From positions 1-8,880 of the forward strand of contig JAQUEL010000078.1 of assembly GCA_028685295.1 (NCBI GenBank): a DNA stretch of 8,880 nucleotides. Reading direction: 5' to 3'. The notes beneath the pieces were generated by a model that saw nothing but the letters and a program-made list of their open reading frames with translations, was not told the DNA's origin and ran no database searches. A program made the translations under genes and the position numbers. This DNA is from a bacterium. Its GTDB lineage: Bacteria; UBP13; UBA5359. Below, piece after piece: positions 1 to 6,077 of the stretch (position 1 is the first letter of the stretch; every line of letters begins with the position of its first letter).

Positions 1-194
1 AAGGGAATAATGACCATGGCCCCGGCTAGAATATAGATGATGGCAACCCAACCCAGGCTAACGGTATCCAGGCTGAATTCCGCACCAATTTTCGGTAAGG
101 CAATATTAACGGCTGCTCCCATAAAAGGCGCCAAAAACGAGCCGATGGTAGTCACCAGCAGCGTGATTCTTTTTTCGACTTGTCGGTTATTCAT
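1..194 (-). CDS. MFS transporter, DHA2 (EmrB/QacA-like) family, N-terminal part
   Basis: This is the first 64 codons of a membrane transporter that runs off the left edge. The ATG at 194 opens a protein starting MNNRQVEKR, followed by a hydrophobic helix with TIGSFLAPFMGAAVNIALP, then KIGAEFSLD and the second helix start LGWVAIIYILAGAMVIIP. The pattern TxxxFLxPFMxxxxNIALPxIxxEF followed by LxWVxxxYxLxxA is typical of the DHA2 drug:proton antiporter branch of the major facilitator superfamily. Members pump drugs, dyes or metabolites out of the cell with the proton gradient. The substrate cannot be told from this fragment. A GGGAG ribosome binding site lies 11 bases before the start, a slightly long spacing. 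The gene starts 64 bases after the tRNA-Pro CCA end, and a TATAAT box sits in that gap. Confidence 0.85.
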   Translation of the reverse strand, partial: MNNRQVEKRITLLVTTIGSFLAPFMGAAVNIALPKIGAEFSLDTVSLGWVAIIYILAGAMVIIP

Positions 195-212
195 GGAAAG
201 GATTGCTCCCTG

Positions 213-231
213 CAGCTTCATGAGAAGGCTG
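213..231 (-). other. Small leader hairpin before the MFS gene
   Basis: Read on the minus strand, CAGC-C-TTC, loop TCAT, GAAGCTG forms a 7-bp stem with one bulged C. It ends two bases before the GGGAG ribosome binding site (206-210) of the MFS gene. It could influence translation of the transporter or be chance. There is no T-run, so it is not a terminator. Confidence 0.25.
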
Positions 232-251
232 AATACGATCTGCCTGCGTTA

Positions 252-281
252 ATTATACTGGTCGGGGTGCCCGGATTCGAA
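252..281 (-). promoter_or_regulatory. Possible promoter for the MFS gene, -35 inside the tRNA
   Basis: A perfect TATAAT -10 box (minus strand, 252-257) lies one base past the tRNA CCA end. At an 18-base spacing the only -35 candidate is TTCGAA (276-281), which is part of the conserved T-loop of the tRNA gene and matches TTGACA at three of six positions. Transcription would start near 245, about 50 bases before the MFS ATG. The -10 is strong and the -35 poor, so this is tentative. Read-through from the tRNA promoter is an alternative. Confidence 0.3.
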
Positions 282-336
282 CCGGGGATCTCCTGCTCCC
301 AAAGCAGGCGCGTTAACCAAACTTCGCTACACCCCG
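259..336 (-). tRNA. tRNA-Pro (anticodon UGG), CCA encoded
   Basis: The minus strand folds as a complete tRNA. The acceptor stem CGGGGTG pairs perfectly with CACCCCG, followed by discriminator A and an encoded CCA (261-259). The D-arm begins GCGAAG and contains GGTTAA. The anticodon stem CCTGC/GCAGG encloses the loop TTTGGGA with anticodon TGG. The T-arm CCGGG/CCCGG carries TTCGAAT. The UGG anticodon with a modified wobble base can read most or all proline CCN codons, so this is usually an essential tRNA. It stands alone between rdgB and the MFS gene, with its own promoter just upstream. Confidence 0.97.
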
Positions 337-351
337 TTTAAAACAGCCTTA

Positions 352-380
352 AGTATATCCGATTTAATATCATTCTGCAA
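352..380 (-). promoter_or_regulatory. Sigma-A-type promoter of tRNA-Pro
   Basis: On the minus strand a TTGCAG -35 box (375-380) and a TATACT -10 box (352-357) are separated by exactly 17 bases. The expected transcription start is near 345, giving a leader of about eight bases before the tRNA 5' end at 336, as is usual for tRNA genes. The boxes match consensus at 4/6 and 5/6. The promoter lies in the 103-base gap after the rdgB stop codon, so the tRNA need not depend on read-through from the murI-to-rdgB operon. Confidence 0.6.
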
Positions 381-439
381 TCCATATTCGTATTCTTCAT
401 TAACAAAAGGGTAAATGCTTGTATACGAGAATATCAGGT

Positions 440-1051
440 TCAGGCTTCTGCACTCTGCATTTCGCATTCCGCATTAATAATGGCTGCCATCTTCTTCAAA
501 GCCTTGGCACGGTGACTTATGCGATTCTTTATCTCTGCTCCCAGTTCAGCAAAGGTTTTATCATAGCCTTCGGGTACAAAGACAGGATCATAGCCAAAGC
601 CGGCCTCTCCTCTTGGATCGGCCGTAATATATCCCTCACAGCAGCCCTCGGCCACTCTTTCACGGCCATCGGGCATGGTTAGTACCATAACGGCAATAAA
701 ACGGGCAGTGCGTTTTTCCTGCGGCACACCTTGCAATTCTTGCAAGAGCTTGGCATTATTATCGGCATAACTACATCCTTCACCGGCATAGCGGGCTGAG
801 TAGATGCCGGGGCGTCCGCCCAACGCATCCACCACCAGTCCGGAGTCGTCGGCCAGAGACGGCAATCCGGTAAATGCGGCTACGGCCCGAGATTTGAGGC
901 GGGCATTTTCTTCAAAAGTACTGCCTTCCTCTTCCGGCATCTCCAAATCAGGAAAGTCGATAGCCATCAGCAGCTGAACGGATAACTCTTGCAGCAGTTC
1001 AGCCATTTCAACTACTTTCTTACGATTGCCGGTAGCCAAGACCAGTTTCAT
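440..1051 (-). CDS. rdgB: XTP/dITP diphosphatase (non-canonical purine NTP pyrophosphatase, RdgB/HAM1 family)
   Basis: RdgB/HAM1 enzymes hydrolyse dITP, XTP and ITP to the monophosphate plus pyrophosphate, keeping deaminated purines out of DNA and RNA. The full family signature is present: N-terminal MKLVLATGNRKKV, the STFEENARLKS segment, SLADDSGLVVDALGGRPGIYSARYAG in the active-site region, GEAGFGYDPVFVP, and the nucleobase-specificity motif NRISHRAKAL near the end. The ATG at 1051 fits family alignments and gives 203 residues, a usual length. However, a GTG at 1069, six codons upstream in frame, has a better ribosome binding site (GAGG, about 9 bases) and would overlap the rph stop by 11 bases. 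Either way the gene is last in the murI-to-rdgB run and probably translationally coupled to rph. The final ten or so residues are encoded by a 7-bp tandem repeat and are not conserved. Confidence 0.95.
   Translation of the reverse strand: MKLVLATGNRKKVVEMAELLQELSVQLLMAIDFPDLEMPEEEGSTFEENARLKSRAVAAFTGLPSLADDSGLVVDALGGRPGIYSARYAGEGCSYADNNAKLLQELQGVPQEKRTARFIAVMVLTMPDGRERVAEGCCEGYITADPRGEAGFGYDPVFVPEGYDKTFAELGAEIKNRISHRAKALKKMAAIINAECEMQSAEA
448..475 (-). repeat. Four-copy 7-bp tandem repeat at the rdgB 3' end
   Basis: Read on the minus strand this is AATGCGG, AATGCGA, AATGCAG, AGTGCAG: four in-register heptamers fitting A(A/G)TGC(G/A)(G/A). It lies inside the last codons of rdgB. Because seven is not a multiple of three, each unit is read in a different frame, giving the tail NAECEMQSAEA before the TGA. 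The repeat thus supplies the RdgB C-terminus and stop context. Confidence 0.75.
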
Positions 1052-1058
1052 AGGAGTA

Positions 1059-1784
1059 TTAAAGCACACCCTTCAACACCTCACGCTGAATTGCTACCAG
1101 GCGATCTATACCAGAAGCAGCCAGATCCACCATGCGGTCCATCTCCTGCCGGCTGAAAGGCTTTTCTTCGGCTGTACCTTGAATCTCTATCAAATTGCCG
1201 CTGCCGGTCATGATAACGTTCATATCTACCTCTGCTTTGCTATCCTCTTCAAATGAGAGGTCCAACAGCGGCACACCGTTGAGCATGCCCACACTAACGG
1301 CAGCCACAAAATCAGTAACGGGGACAATTTTGAATATGCCCTGACGCTTCATATTTTCCATGGCCAGGATCATGGCTACATAGGCGCCGGTAATGGAAGC
1401 TGTGCGGGTTCCGCCGTCAGCCTGAATAACATCGCAATCCAACCAGATGGTCTTATCCTCAAAAGCAGCGGTACTGACTACAGCCCGCATGGCACGACCA
1501 ATAAGCCTCTGTATCTCGGAAGTTCGGCCGCTGGGCTTGCCCTGGGCGGCTTCGCGCTGCACTCTGGTGGGGCAGGCACGCGGCAACATGCCGTATTCAG
1601 CTGTAACCCAGCCTCGGCCGGAACCTTTAAGAAAGAAAGGAACTCTATCCTCCACGCTGGCGGTACATATAACTTTGGTATCGCCAAATTCCACCAGAAC
1701 GGATCCCTCAGCAAACTTGGTATAATCTTTGGTTATCTTAACGGATCTAAGTTGATCGGCACTCCTGCCGTCCAGTCTAGCCAT
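1059..1784 (-). CDS. rph: Ribonuclease PH
   Basis: RNase PH is a phosphate-dependent 3'-to-5' exoribonuclease that trims tRNA precursors to near the CCA end, acting as a hexamer in the cytoplasm. The 241-residue product is normal length. It opens with [17 protein letters not shown] and carries [14 protein letters not shown], the block [35 protein letters not shown] with the phosphate-binding Arg region, [20 protein letters not shown], and [19 protein letters not shown] with acidic residues expected to bind the metal. It ends with [19 protein letters not shown]. The ATG at 1784 has a strong GAAAGGAG ribosome binding site at 1791-1798. It starts 18 bases after the fumarase beta stop and is followed by rdgB, a pairing common in Firmicutes and many other bacteria. 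A tRNA-Pro gene lies downstream, but its CCA is encoded, so it needs only trimming. Confidence 0.97.
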   Translation of the reverse strand: MARLDGRSADQLRSVKITKDYTKFAEGSVLVEFGDTKVICTASVEDRVPFFLKGSGRGWVTAEYGMLPRACPTRVQREAAQGKPSGRTSEIQRLIGRAMRAVVSTAAFEDKTIWLDCDVIQADGGTRTASITGAYVAMILAMENMKRQGIFKIVPVTDFVAAVSVGMLNGVPLLDLSFEEDSKAEVDMNVIMTGSGNLIEIQGTAEEKPFSRQEMDRMVDLAASGIDRLVAIQREVLKGVL

Positions 1785-1802
1785 ATAAATCTCCTTTCAG
1801 AA

Positions 1803-2363
1803 TCAGCGCCGATAGCGCTCTCTTCCCTGCCGGTATATATCGCCGCCATGAATATCCAGAGCAACTATTAAAGGCATATCTTCAATCTCCAATCGCCTGA
1901 CAGCCTCCGTACCAAGGTCTTCATAGGCTACTACTCCGGCAGAGGTTACGGAACGAGCCAGCAAAGCGGCGGCTCCGCCGGCAGCAGCCAGGTAAACGGC
2001 GCCAAAGCGTTGGCAGGCTTCAGCCACCTCAAGACTCCGTTCTCCCTTGCCTATCATACCACGCAGACCGGCTTCTATCAGCCGGGGCGCAAAACGGTCC
2101 ATACGATAGCTGGTAGTAGGCCCGATAGAACCGATAGGGCGTCCCGGTGGCGCCGGCGATGGCCCGGCATAGTAGATTATTTCGCCTCTCAGAGGGAATG
2201 GAAGCATCGCTCCTGTTTCCAAAGCCTCTAGCATTCTCTTATGAGCAGCGTCCCTGGCGGTATGGATAATGCCGCTCAACAGCACAGTATCGCCGACATG
2301 CAAATCGGCTATGGCTTGCGGAATTAGCGGCGTTTTCAGCTTGATAACTCTCTCTCCGCTCAT
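1803..2363 (-). CDS. fumB: Fumarate hydratase class I, beta subunit
   Basis: This is the C-terminal-domain subunit of the heterodimeric, iron-sulfur (class I) fumarase, which interconverts fumarate and L-malate. The 186-residue product matches the family length. Visible motifs are KLKTPL at the start, SGIIHTARDAAHKRM (residues 30-44), the substrate-binding region IYYAGPSPAPPGRPIGSIGP followed by TTSYRMD (about 63-89), GMIGKG (102-107) and the DMPLIVALDIHGGDIY end. The start is the ATG at 2363: GGAGG lies 7 bases upstream and the ATG overlaps the alpha-subunit TGA by four bases (ATGA), which usually couples synthesis of equal subunit amounts. A TTG 11 codons upstream is possible but less likely. 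The related L(+)-tartrate dehydratase has the same fold and arrangement and cannot be excluded by motif alone; fumarase is favoured by the conserved clostridial context. The symbol fumB here means beta subunit, not E. coli FumB. Confidence 0.93.
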   Translation of the reverse strand: MSGERVIKLKTPLIPQAIADLHVGDTVLLSGIIHTARDAAHKRMLEALETGAMLPFPLRGEIIYYAGPSPAPPGRPIGSIGPTTSYRMDRFAPRLIEAGLRGMIGKGERSLEVAEACQRFGAVYLAAAGGAAALLARSVTSAGVVAYEDLGTEAVRRLEIEDMPLIVALDIHGGDIYRQGRERYRR

Positions 2364-3202
2364 AATACGGCCTCCGCATGTCTCAAAGCATGGCAACTTA
2401 TGCTAACGGCCATAGGTAACCCAGCAATATGTGTAGGATACTCCTCCAGATGAACTGCCAAAGCAGTAATGCGTCCTCCCAATCCGGCCGGACCTATGCC
2501 CAGATCGTTGATTCTTTCCAGTATACGCTTTTCTAAGTTGCCAGCGGCAACGCTGGCAGCCGGTGTCGCCAGCGGACGTAATAGAGCTCTTTTAGATATC
2601 TCCAGAGCCAATTCGGCCGTTCCTCCCAGCCCTATACCCACCACTACGGGTGGACAGGGGTTGGCTCCAGCCTCATCCACAGCATGAACAGCAGCCTCCA
2701 CTACAGCTTCTTCTCCGGCAGTAGGATTGAGCATAAAGAGACGGGTCATATTCTCGCTGCCAAAGCCTTTAGGCGCCACGGCCAGCCTTAACCTATCTCC
2801 CTCTATCTGTCGCAAATGCAGCACGGCGGGGGTATTATCACCGGTATTGTGGCGCTCTAACGGGTGCGCCACCACCGATTTTCTCAGTCGGCCTTCCTTG
2901 TAGCCTCGAGCTATACCACGGTTGACGGCCTGCTCCAAAGTGCCGCCTTCCAGCAGCACCTCCACACCTATATCGGCAAAAACCACAGCCATACCGGTAT
3001 CCTGGCAAATAGGTAAGCCTTCCGCCAAGGCTATATCGGCATTTTCAAGCAGAGAACGCAGCACGCTCTTTCCCACCGGGGATTCTTCAGCGTCTTCAGC
3101 TATTTTCAGAGCATGGCGCATATCCTCGGGTAGGCATACAGCCGCCCGATAGCAAAGCTCGGCTATAGTTAAGGATATATCATCAACGTGTAACAGCCGC
3201 AT
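2360..3202 (-). CDS. fumA: Fumarate hydratase class I, alpha subunit ([4Fe-4S])
   Basis: This is the iron-sulfur subunit of the heterodimeric class I fumarase (fumarate + water to L-malate). Three cysteines in the expected places should hold the [4Fe-4S] cluster: C66 in LPICQDTG, C183 in GANPCPP and C270 in SISCHALRHAEA. Other family blocks are VAHPLERHNTGDNTPA (about 111-126), VAPKGFGSENMT (142-153) and VVVGIGLGGTAELALE (186-201). At 280 residues it is full length. The ATG at 3202 has GGAG about 8 bases upstream; it lies inside the last codons of murI, giving a 20-base overlap. A TTG at 3220 would add six residues but has no support. Enzymes of this type are oxygen-sensitive and typical of anaerobes, serving oxidative or reductive C4-dicarboxylate flux. 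L(+)-tartrate dehydratase is the main alternative. Confidence 0.94.
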   Translation of the reverse strand: MRLLHVDDISLTIAELCYRAAVCLPEDMRHALKIAEDAEESPVGKSVLRSLLENADIALAEGLPICQDTGMAVVFADIGVEVLLEGGTLEQAVNRGIARGYKEGRLRKSVVAHPLERHNTGDNTPAVLHLRQIEGDRLRLAVAPKGFGSENMTRLFMLNPTAGEEAVVEAAVHAVDEAGANPCPPVVVGIGLGGTAELALEISKRALLRPLATPAASVAAGNLEKRILERINDLGIGPAGLGGRITALAVHLEEYPTHIAGLPMAVSISCHALRHAEAVL

Positions 3203-4007
3203 TCTTTTTCTCCAGATCAATAGTATAAACGGGTGCTTCCGGCAAACCCAATTCCCCAGCCACTAACCGCCGCAGGGAAGTATCCTCGCCGCTGGCATAA
3301 AATCGATGTTGCGGTGCCTTCGCTATTTCCGTCAGCAAATCCAATCCCTGCAACCGCTCTTGCATCATAGCCACAGTGCGCTGAGCCGGATTCACTACTA
3401 CAGCACTATTTCCTATCAAATCATGAATATGCTCTTCCAAAAAGGGATAGTGAGTACAGCCCAGAACGATGGTATCCACACCCTCATCCAGCAAAGGCTG
3501 TAAAAAGGCTGCTACGGTATCGCGGCAACAGGGATCGGCAATCATATCGTTCTCTACCAGGGGAACGAACGGCGGACAGGCCCTTTCCAGAACAACAGCA
3601 TCCGGCTTCAGCTCAGTGATAGCCCGGCTGTAAGCACCGCTCTTGACCGTGCCCTCCGTTGCCAAAATACCGATATGGCCATTACGGGTGGCTTCTGCAG
3701 CAGCAGCGGCACCAGGCGGTATCATACCGAACACCGGAATATTCAGCTCGCAGCTCAGCCTGTTCAGCATTACGGCGGAGGATATATTACAGGCTATACA
3801 GATAGCTTTTGCGCCTTTGCTTATCAAAAAATCGGTTATCTCCAGAGCAAAGCTCTCTATCTCCGCCAATGGGCGTGGACCATAAGGTAAATGGGCAGTA
3901 TCGGCATAATAAAATACCGTTTCGTAAGGCATGCGGCGTATCATCTCTCTGACAACGGTTAATCCTCCCACCCCTGAATCAAATACGCCTATAGGCCGCT
4001 CTTTCAC
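3183..4007 (-). CDS. murI: Glutamate racemase
   Basis: MurI converts L-glutamate to the D-glutamate used in peptidoglycan stem peptides, by a cofactor-free two-base (two-cysteine) mechanism. The product has the start motif RPIGVFDSGVGGLTVV with the catalytic-site Asp10 and Ser11, YYADTAHLPYGPRP (33-46), the first catalytic Cys73 in IACNISSA, and the second, Cys184, in VLGCTHYPF; SGEDTS follows near the C-terminus. Most family members have Thr directly after CN; here it is Ile75. I chose the GTG at 4007 (GAGGG 7 bases upstream, 274 residues) because it begins right before the conserved block. A TTG at 4028 also has a good site (AAAAGGA, 7 bases) and would add seven residues. It is the first gene of the murI-fumA-fumB-rph-rdgB run, 146 bases after the amidase, and overlaps fumA by 20 bases. 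Confidence 0.96.
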   Translation of the reverse strand: MKERPIGVFDSGVGGLTVVREMIRRMPYETVFYYADTAHLPYGPRPLAEIESFALEITDFLISKGAKAICIACNISSAVMLNRLSCELNIPVFGMIPPGAAAAAEATRNGHIGILATEGTVKSGAYSRAITELKPDAVVLERACPPFVPLVENDMIADPCCRDTVAAFLQPLLDEGVDTIVLGCTHYPFLEEHIHDLIGNSAVVVNPAQRTVAMMQERLQGLDLLTEIAKAPQHRFYASGEDTSLRRLVAGELGLPEAPVYTIDLEKKNAAVTR

Positions 4008-4052
4008 TTGTGCACCCTCTTTTATCAACTACTTATCCTTTTAACATCTTTT

Positions 4053-4073
4053 TTAGGGATATGCGCCCCCTAA
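4053..4073 (-). other. Hairpin in the murI leader
   Basis: On the minus strand TTAGGG(G), a loop of 7-9 bases, and (T)CCCTAA form a 6-bp stem, seven with a G-T wobble. It lies between the putative promoter and the murI ribosome binding site. The bases after it on the minus strand are A-rich, so it cannot be an intrinsic terminator in the direction of transcription. A structural or regulatory role is unproven. Confidence 0.3.
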
Positions 4074-4102
4074 GCAGCTAAACCACTTGAATTCACTTAC
4101 TT

Positions 4103-4131
4103 ATTCTATACCGGTACCGCCAATCAGTCGA
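4103..4131 (-). promoter_or_regulatory. Candidate promoter of the murI-fumA-fumB-rph-rdgB run
   Basis: On the minus strand TCGACT (4126-4131, 4/6 match to TTGACA) and TAGAAT (4103-4108, 5/6 match to TATAAT) are separated by 17 bases in the 146-base gap after the amidase stop. Transcription would start near 4096 and leave a leader of about 90 bases before the murI GTG, containing the 4053-4073 hairpin. No terminator was seen after the amidase gene, so read-through may also feed the operon. Confidence 0.4.
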
Positions 4132-4153
4132 GAGGCATTTCAAATCCGCCTTT

Positions 4154-5872
4154 TCAAGGCTGAAGCAAAACACCGGTAGCAGCCTGCCGAGAATTAAGAA
4201 AATAATCTTCCAGACCATCGTATATGGCTCTGGCTACTCTCTGGCGGTAAGCCGGTGAAACCAGCAGAGCTTCCTCCTCCGGCGAAGAGAGAAAGCCTAT
4301 CTCCAACAGTATAGAAGGCATCCTGGATTTCCGTATTACCAGAAATCTGGCCTGACGGACTCCTCTATCCGGTGATGACAAATTGCGCACCATTGAGCGG
4401 TGTAAACTCTGAGCCAAACCGGCGGATTGCGGTGTACAGTAATAAGTTTCGATACCGGTAACCTGTCCGGTGGGCATGGAGTTGGCATGAATGCTCACAA
4501 AGAGATCGGCATTATTAGCCTCGGCATAAATAACTCGCCCGTCCAGAGAAATAAACGTATCGTCATAGCGGGTCATCAAAGATTTGGCGCCGGAGGCCTG
4601 CAGCAGAGTGTTCAGCCGGGCAGCCACATCCAATACTACATGAGATTCCCTTACTGAGCTAGGCCCGATGGCGCCGGGATCAGAGCCGCCATGCCCAGGG
4701 TCCAGAACGATAATCCTATTGGAAAAGACGGTATGTCCGACTTCAATGATTATTTTATCGGGATTATCAGGGTCTTCATAACTACGATAACCGGTAGGCC
4801 CGTTAAGATCCAATACCAGCCTGACAACCGCGGGTTTAAGCTGAAATTGGCTTATGCGAGCTCTTTTGATCGGTCCTTTGCCATCATTGATAAATTTAGG
4901 CGGCATCAGCGGCCTGACAGCATCATAAAGATCCACCACCAACCGATCCGGTTTTTGCAGCACCATAACAGCATGTCTGGTAGGCCCGGAGGCGGTTATC
5001 TTTACTCGTGTTATCCTGTCGGAAACTGTTTCAAAAGCTATATCTTCTATACGGGCCTTATCTCCTTTAGATAAGCCGCCACGGCTTTGATCCTTATTCT
5101 TCAGCGGCTCTTTCGGATCAGATTTAGAGCCTGAAGCTGCGCAATCCACAGTCAGTGCTAGGCGATCATTCTCCTTATCCAGACTGTAATTAGCCGAACC
5201 GTCCAGATCCACCACCAGGCGTACTACATCAGGATCCAGCCAATTCTGACTCACCCTGGCGGAAACCACCGGACTGCGGCCGATCTTCTCTTCACGCGCC
5301 TGCCCCATAAGAACGGCATCTTTCACATCCATAAATATGCGCCTGGGGCGAATCAGGCTTTGAACGTCACCATGCAAAGGATAATGCCCGGAAAAGAGGA
5401 ATTTGACGGCTTTCTCCTCATGGATAATGTTGATATCATCTATGCGAGGAGTAACCACTATATTAGTTTTATCTTCATTCCAGCGAGCATTCAATCCTAT
5501 GGCATTTGCAAAGGCTCGCAAAGGAACGATAAATACGCCTTTGCCTCCAGTAACGGCCATCCCCAGCGAACAGGGCTTACCGTTGATGCGAATTACTTCA
5601 TCGCCAACAGCCAGTTGGACCCGGCTCTTATCAGGCAGAGTGAAGACCATCTGCCTGCCCTGTCTACTGATATCAGGATTTATGCCCAGAGGGGAGAGTA
5701 TATCGCCCGCTCTGACCTTCACCTCTTCTCCCTGCCATTCCACCTGAGCCGCAGTATTGACGTGTCCGGCCACTACCAGTCTGACAGAGGATGCCTGTGC
5801 CGCTTGTATGCCTGTCGCCAGAGAGAAAAGAAAGAGCACCAGGATACCAGGAAGGAATTGGACACGATACAT
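4154..5872 (-). CDS. Secreted N-acetylmuramoyl-L-alanine amidase (CuAO-N / two AMIN / Amidase_3)
   Basis: This is an exported zinc amidase that cuts the bond between N-acetylmuramic acid and L-alanine in peptidoglycan. Residues 1-26 form a signal peptide (MYRVQF, then a hydrophobic core, cut probably near AQA). Residues about 28-142 resemble the copper-amine-oxidase N-terminal-like domain of clostridial envelope proteins (VPLRAFANAIG then NEDKTNIVV). Two AMIN-like domains follow, about 145-244 and 274-378, each with the RIFMDV or RLVVDL type strand and an RLVxDL strand; AMIN targets the cell wall or division site. A charged linker (247-272) separates them. Amidase_3 spans about 386-562 with zinc ligands H394 (LDPGHGGSDPGA), E409 (RESH) and H462 (SIHANS), and catalytic E524 (LLEIGFLSS). 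The ATG at 5872 has AAAGGTG close upstream; an ATG at 5896 has no ribosome site. Roles in cell separation, sporulation or germination are all possible. Confidence 0.95.
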   Translation of the reverse strand: MYRVQFLPGILVLFLFSLATGIQAAQASSVRLVVAGHVNTAAQVEWQGEEVKVRAGDILSPLGINPDISRQGRQMVFTLPDKSRVQLAVGDEVIRINGKPCSLGMAVTGGKGVFIVPLRAFANAIGLNARWNEDKTNIVVTPRIDDINIIHEEKAVKFLFSGHYPLHGDVQSLIRPRRIFMDVKDAVLMGQAREEKIGRSPVVSARVSQNWLDPDVVRLVVDLDGSANYSLDKENDRLALTVDCAASGSKSDPKEPLKNKDQSRGGLSKGDKARIEDIAFETVSDRITRVKITASGPTRHAVMVLQKPDRLVVDLYDAVRPLMPPKFINDGKGPIKRARISQFQLKPAVVRLVLDLNGPTGYRSYEDPDNPDKIIIEVGHTVFSNRIIVLDPGHGGSDPGAIGPSSVRESHVVLDVAARLNTLLQASGAKSLMTRYDDTFISLDGRVIYAEANNADLFVSIHANSMPTGQVTGIETYYCTPQSAGLAQSLHRSMVRNLSSPDRGVRQARFLVIRKSRMPSILLEIGFLSSPEEEALLVSPAYRQRVARAIYDGLEDYFLNSRQAATGVLLQP

Positions 5873-5913
5873 CTGATCACCTTTTGCTATAACCATCCGA
5901 AAGCCGGAAGGAG

Positions 5914-5995
5914 ATATAGAAATTCAGAACAGCTCGAACACACCTCTCGAGCTGTTGCAAACCGAACTCCTTGCTCCGACCACTGATTTCTATAT
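5914..5995. repeat. Nested inverted repeat upstream of the amidase gene
   Basis: A perfect 10-bp inverted repeat, AACAGCTCGA (5928-5937) and TCGAGCTGTT (5947-5956), has a 9-base loop. A second pair flanks it: ATATAGAAATTCAG (5914-5927) and CTGATTTCTATAT (5983-5995), complementary except for one extra T. The inner hairpin abuts the left outer arm directly; 26 bases separate it from the right arm. No T-run follows on either strand, so a simple terminator is unlikely. It may be a leader RNA structure or a DNA operator; the right outer arm overlaps a -10 box. Confidence 0.7.
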
Positions 5996-6022
5996 TATAA
6001 ATTCTATCCGTCCGATTAAGCA
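5994..6022 (-). promoter_or_regulatory. Candidate promoter of the amidase gene
   Basis: A perfect TATAAT (minus strand, 5994-5999) lies about 120 bases before the amidase ATG. At 17-base spacing the -35 position reads TGCTTA (6017-6022), a poor match. Transcription would start near 5987, inside the right arm of the nested inverted repeat. The weak -35 suggests an activator or an alternative sigma factor, or that this box is chance in AT-rich DNA. Confidence 0.3.
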
Positions 6023-6032
6023 CACTCTTCTT

Positions 6033-6050
6033 TATATACTATATATACTA
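6033..6050. repeat. 9-bp perfect tandem duplication
   Basis: TATATACTA occurs twice back to back (6033-6041 and 6042-6050) in the AT-rich DNA just after the ftsH stop codon. It contains -10-like hexamers on both strands but no convincing -35 partner. It may be a protein-binding site or slippage product. Confidence 0.6.
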
Positions 6051-6077
6051 TTCCAGATGCAGTTTTGTTTCTCCTTT

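Noticed and set aside
337-439. Checked the rdgB-tRNA gap for a terminator of the operon
   Set aside because: No GC-rich stem followed by a T-run on the minus strand was seen; only the tRNA promoter is supported.
4053-4073. Hairpin next to a T-run, considered as an intrinsic terminator
   Set aside because: The T-run lies before the stem on the plus strand, so the minus-strand transcript has A residues after the hairpin. No plus-strand gene ends here either.
5360-5986. A 208-codon plus-strand open frame running from inside the amidase gene into the gap
   Set aside because: No ribosome binding site, no recognisable protein features, and most of it mirrors the amidase coding strand.
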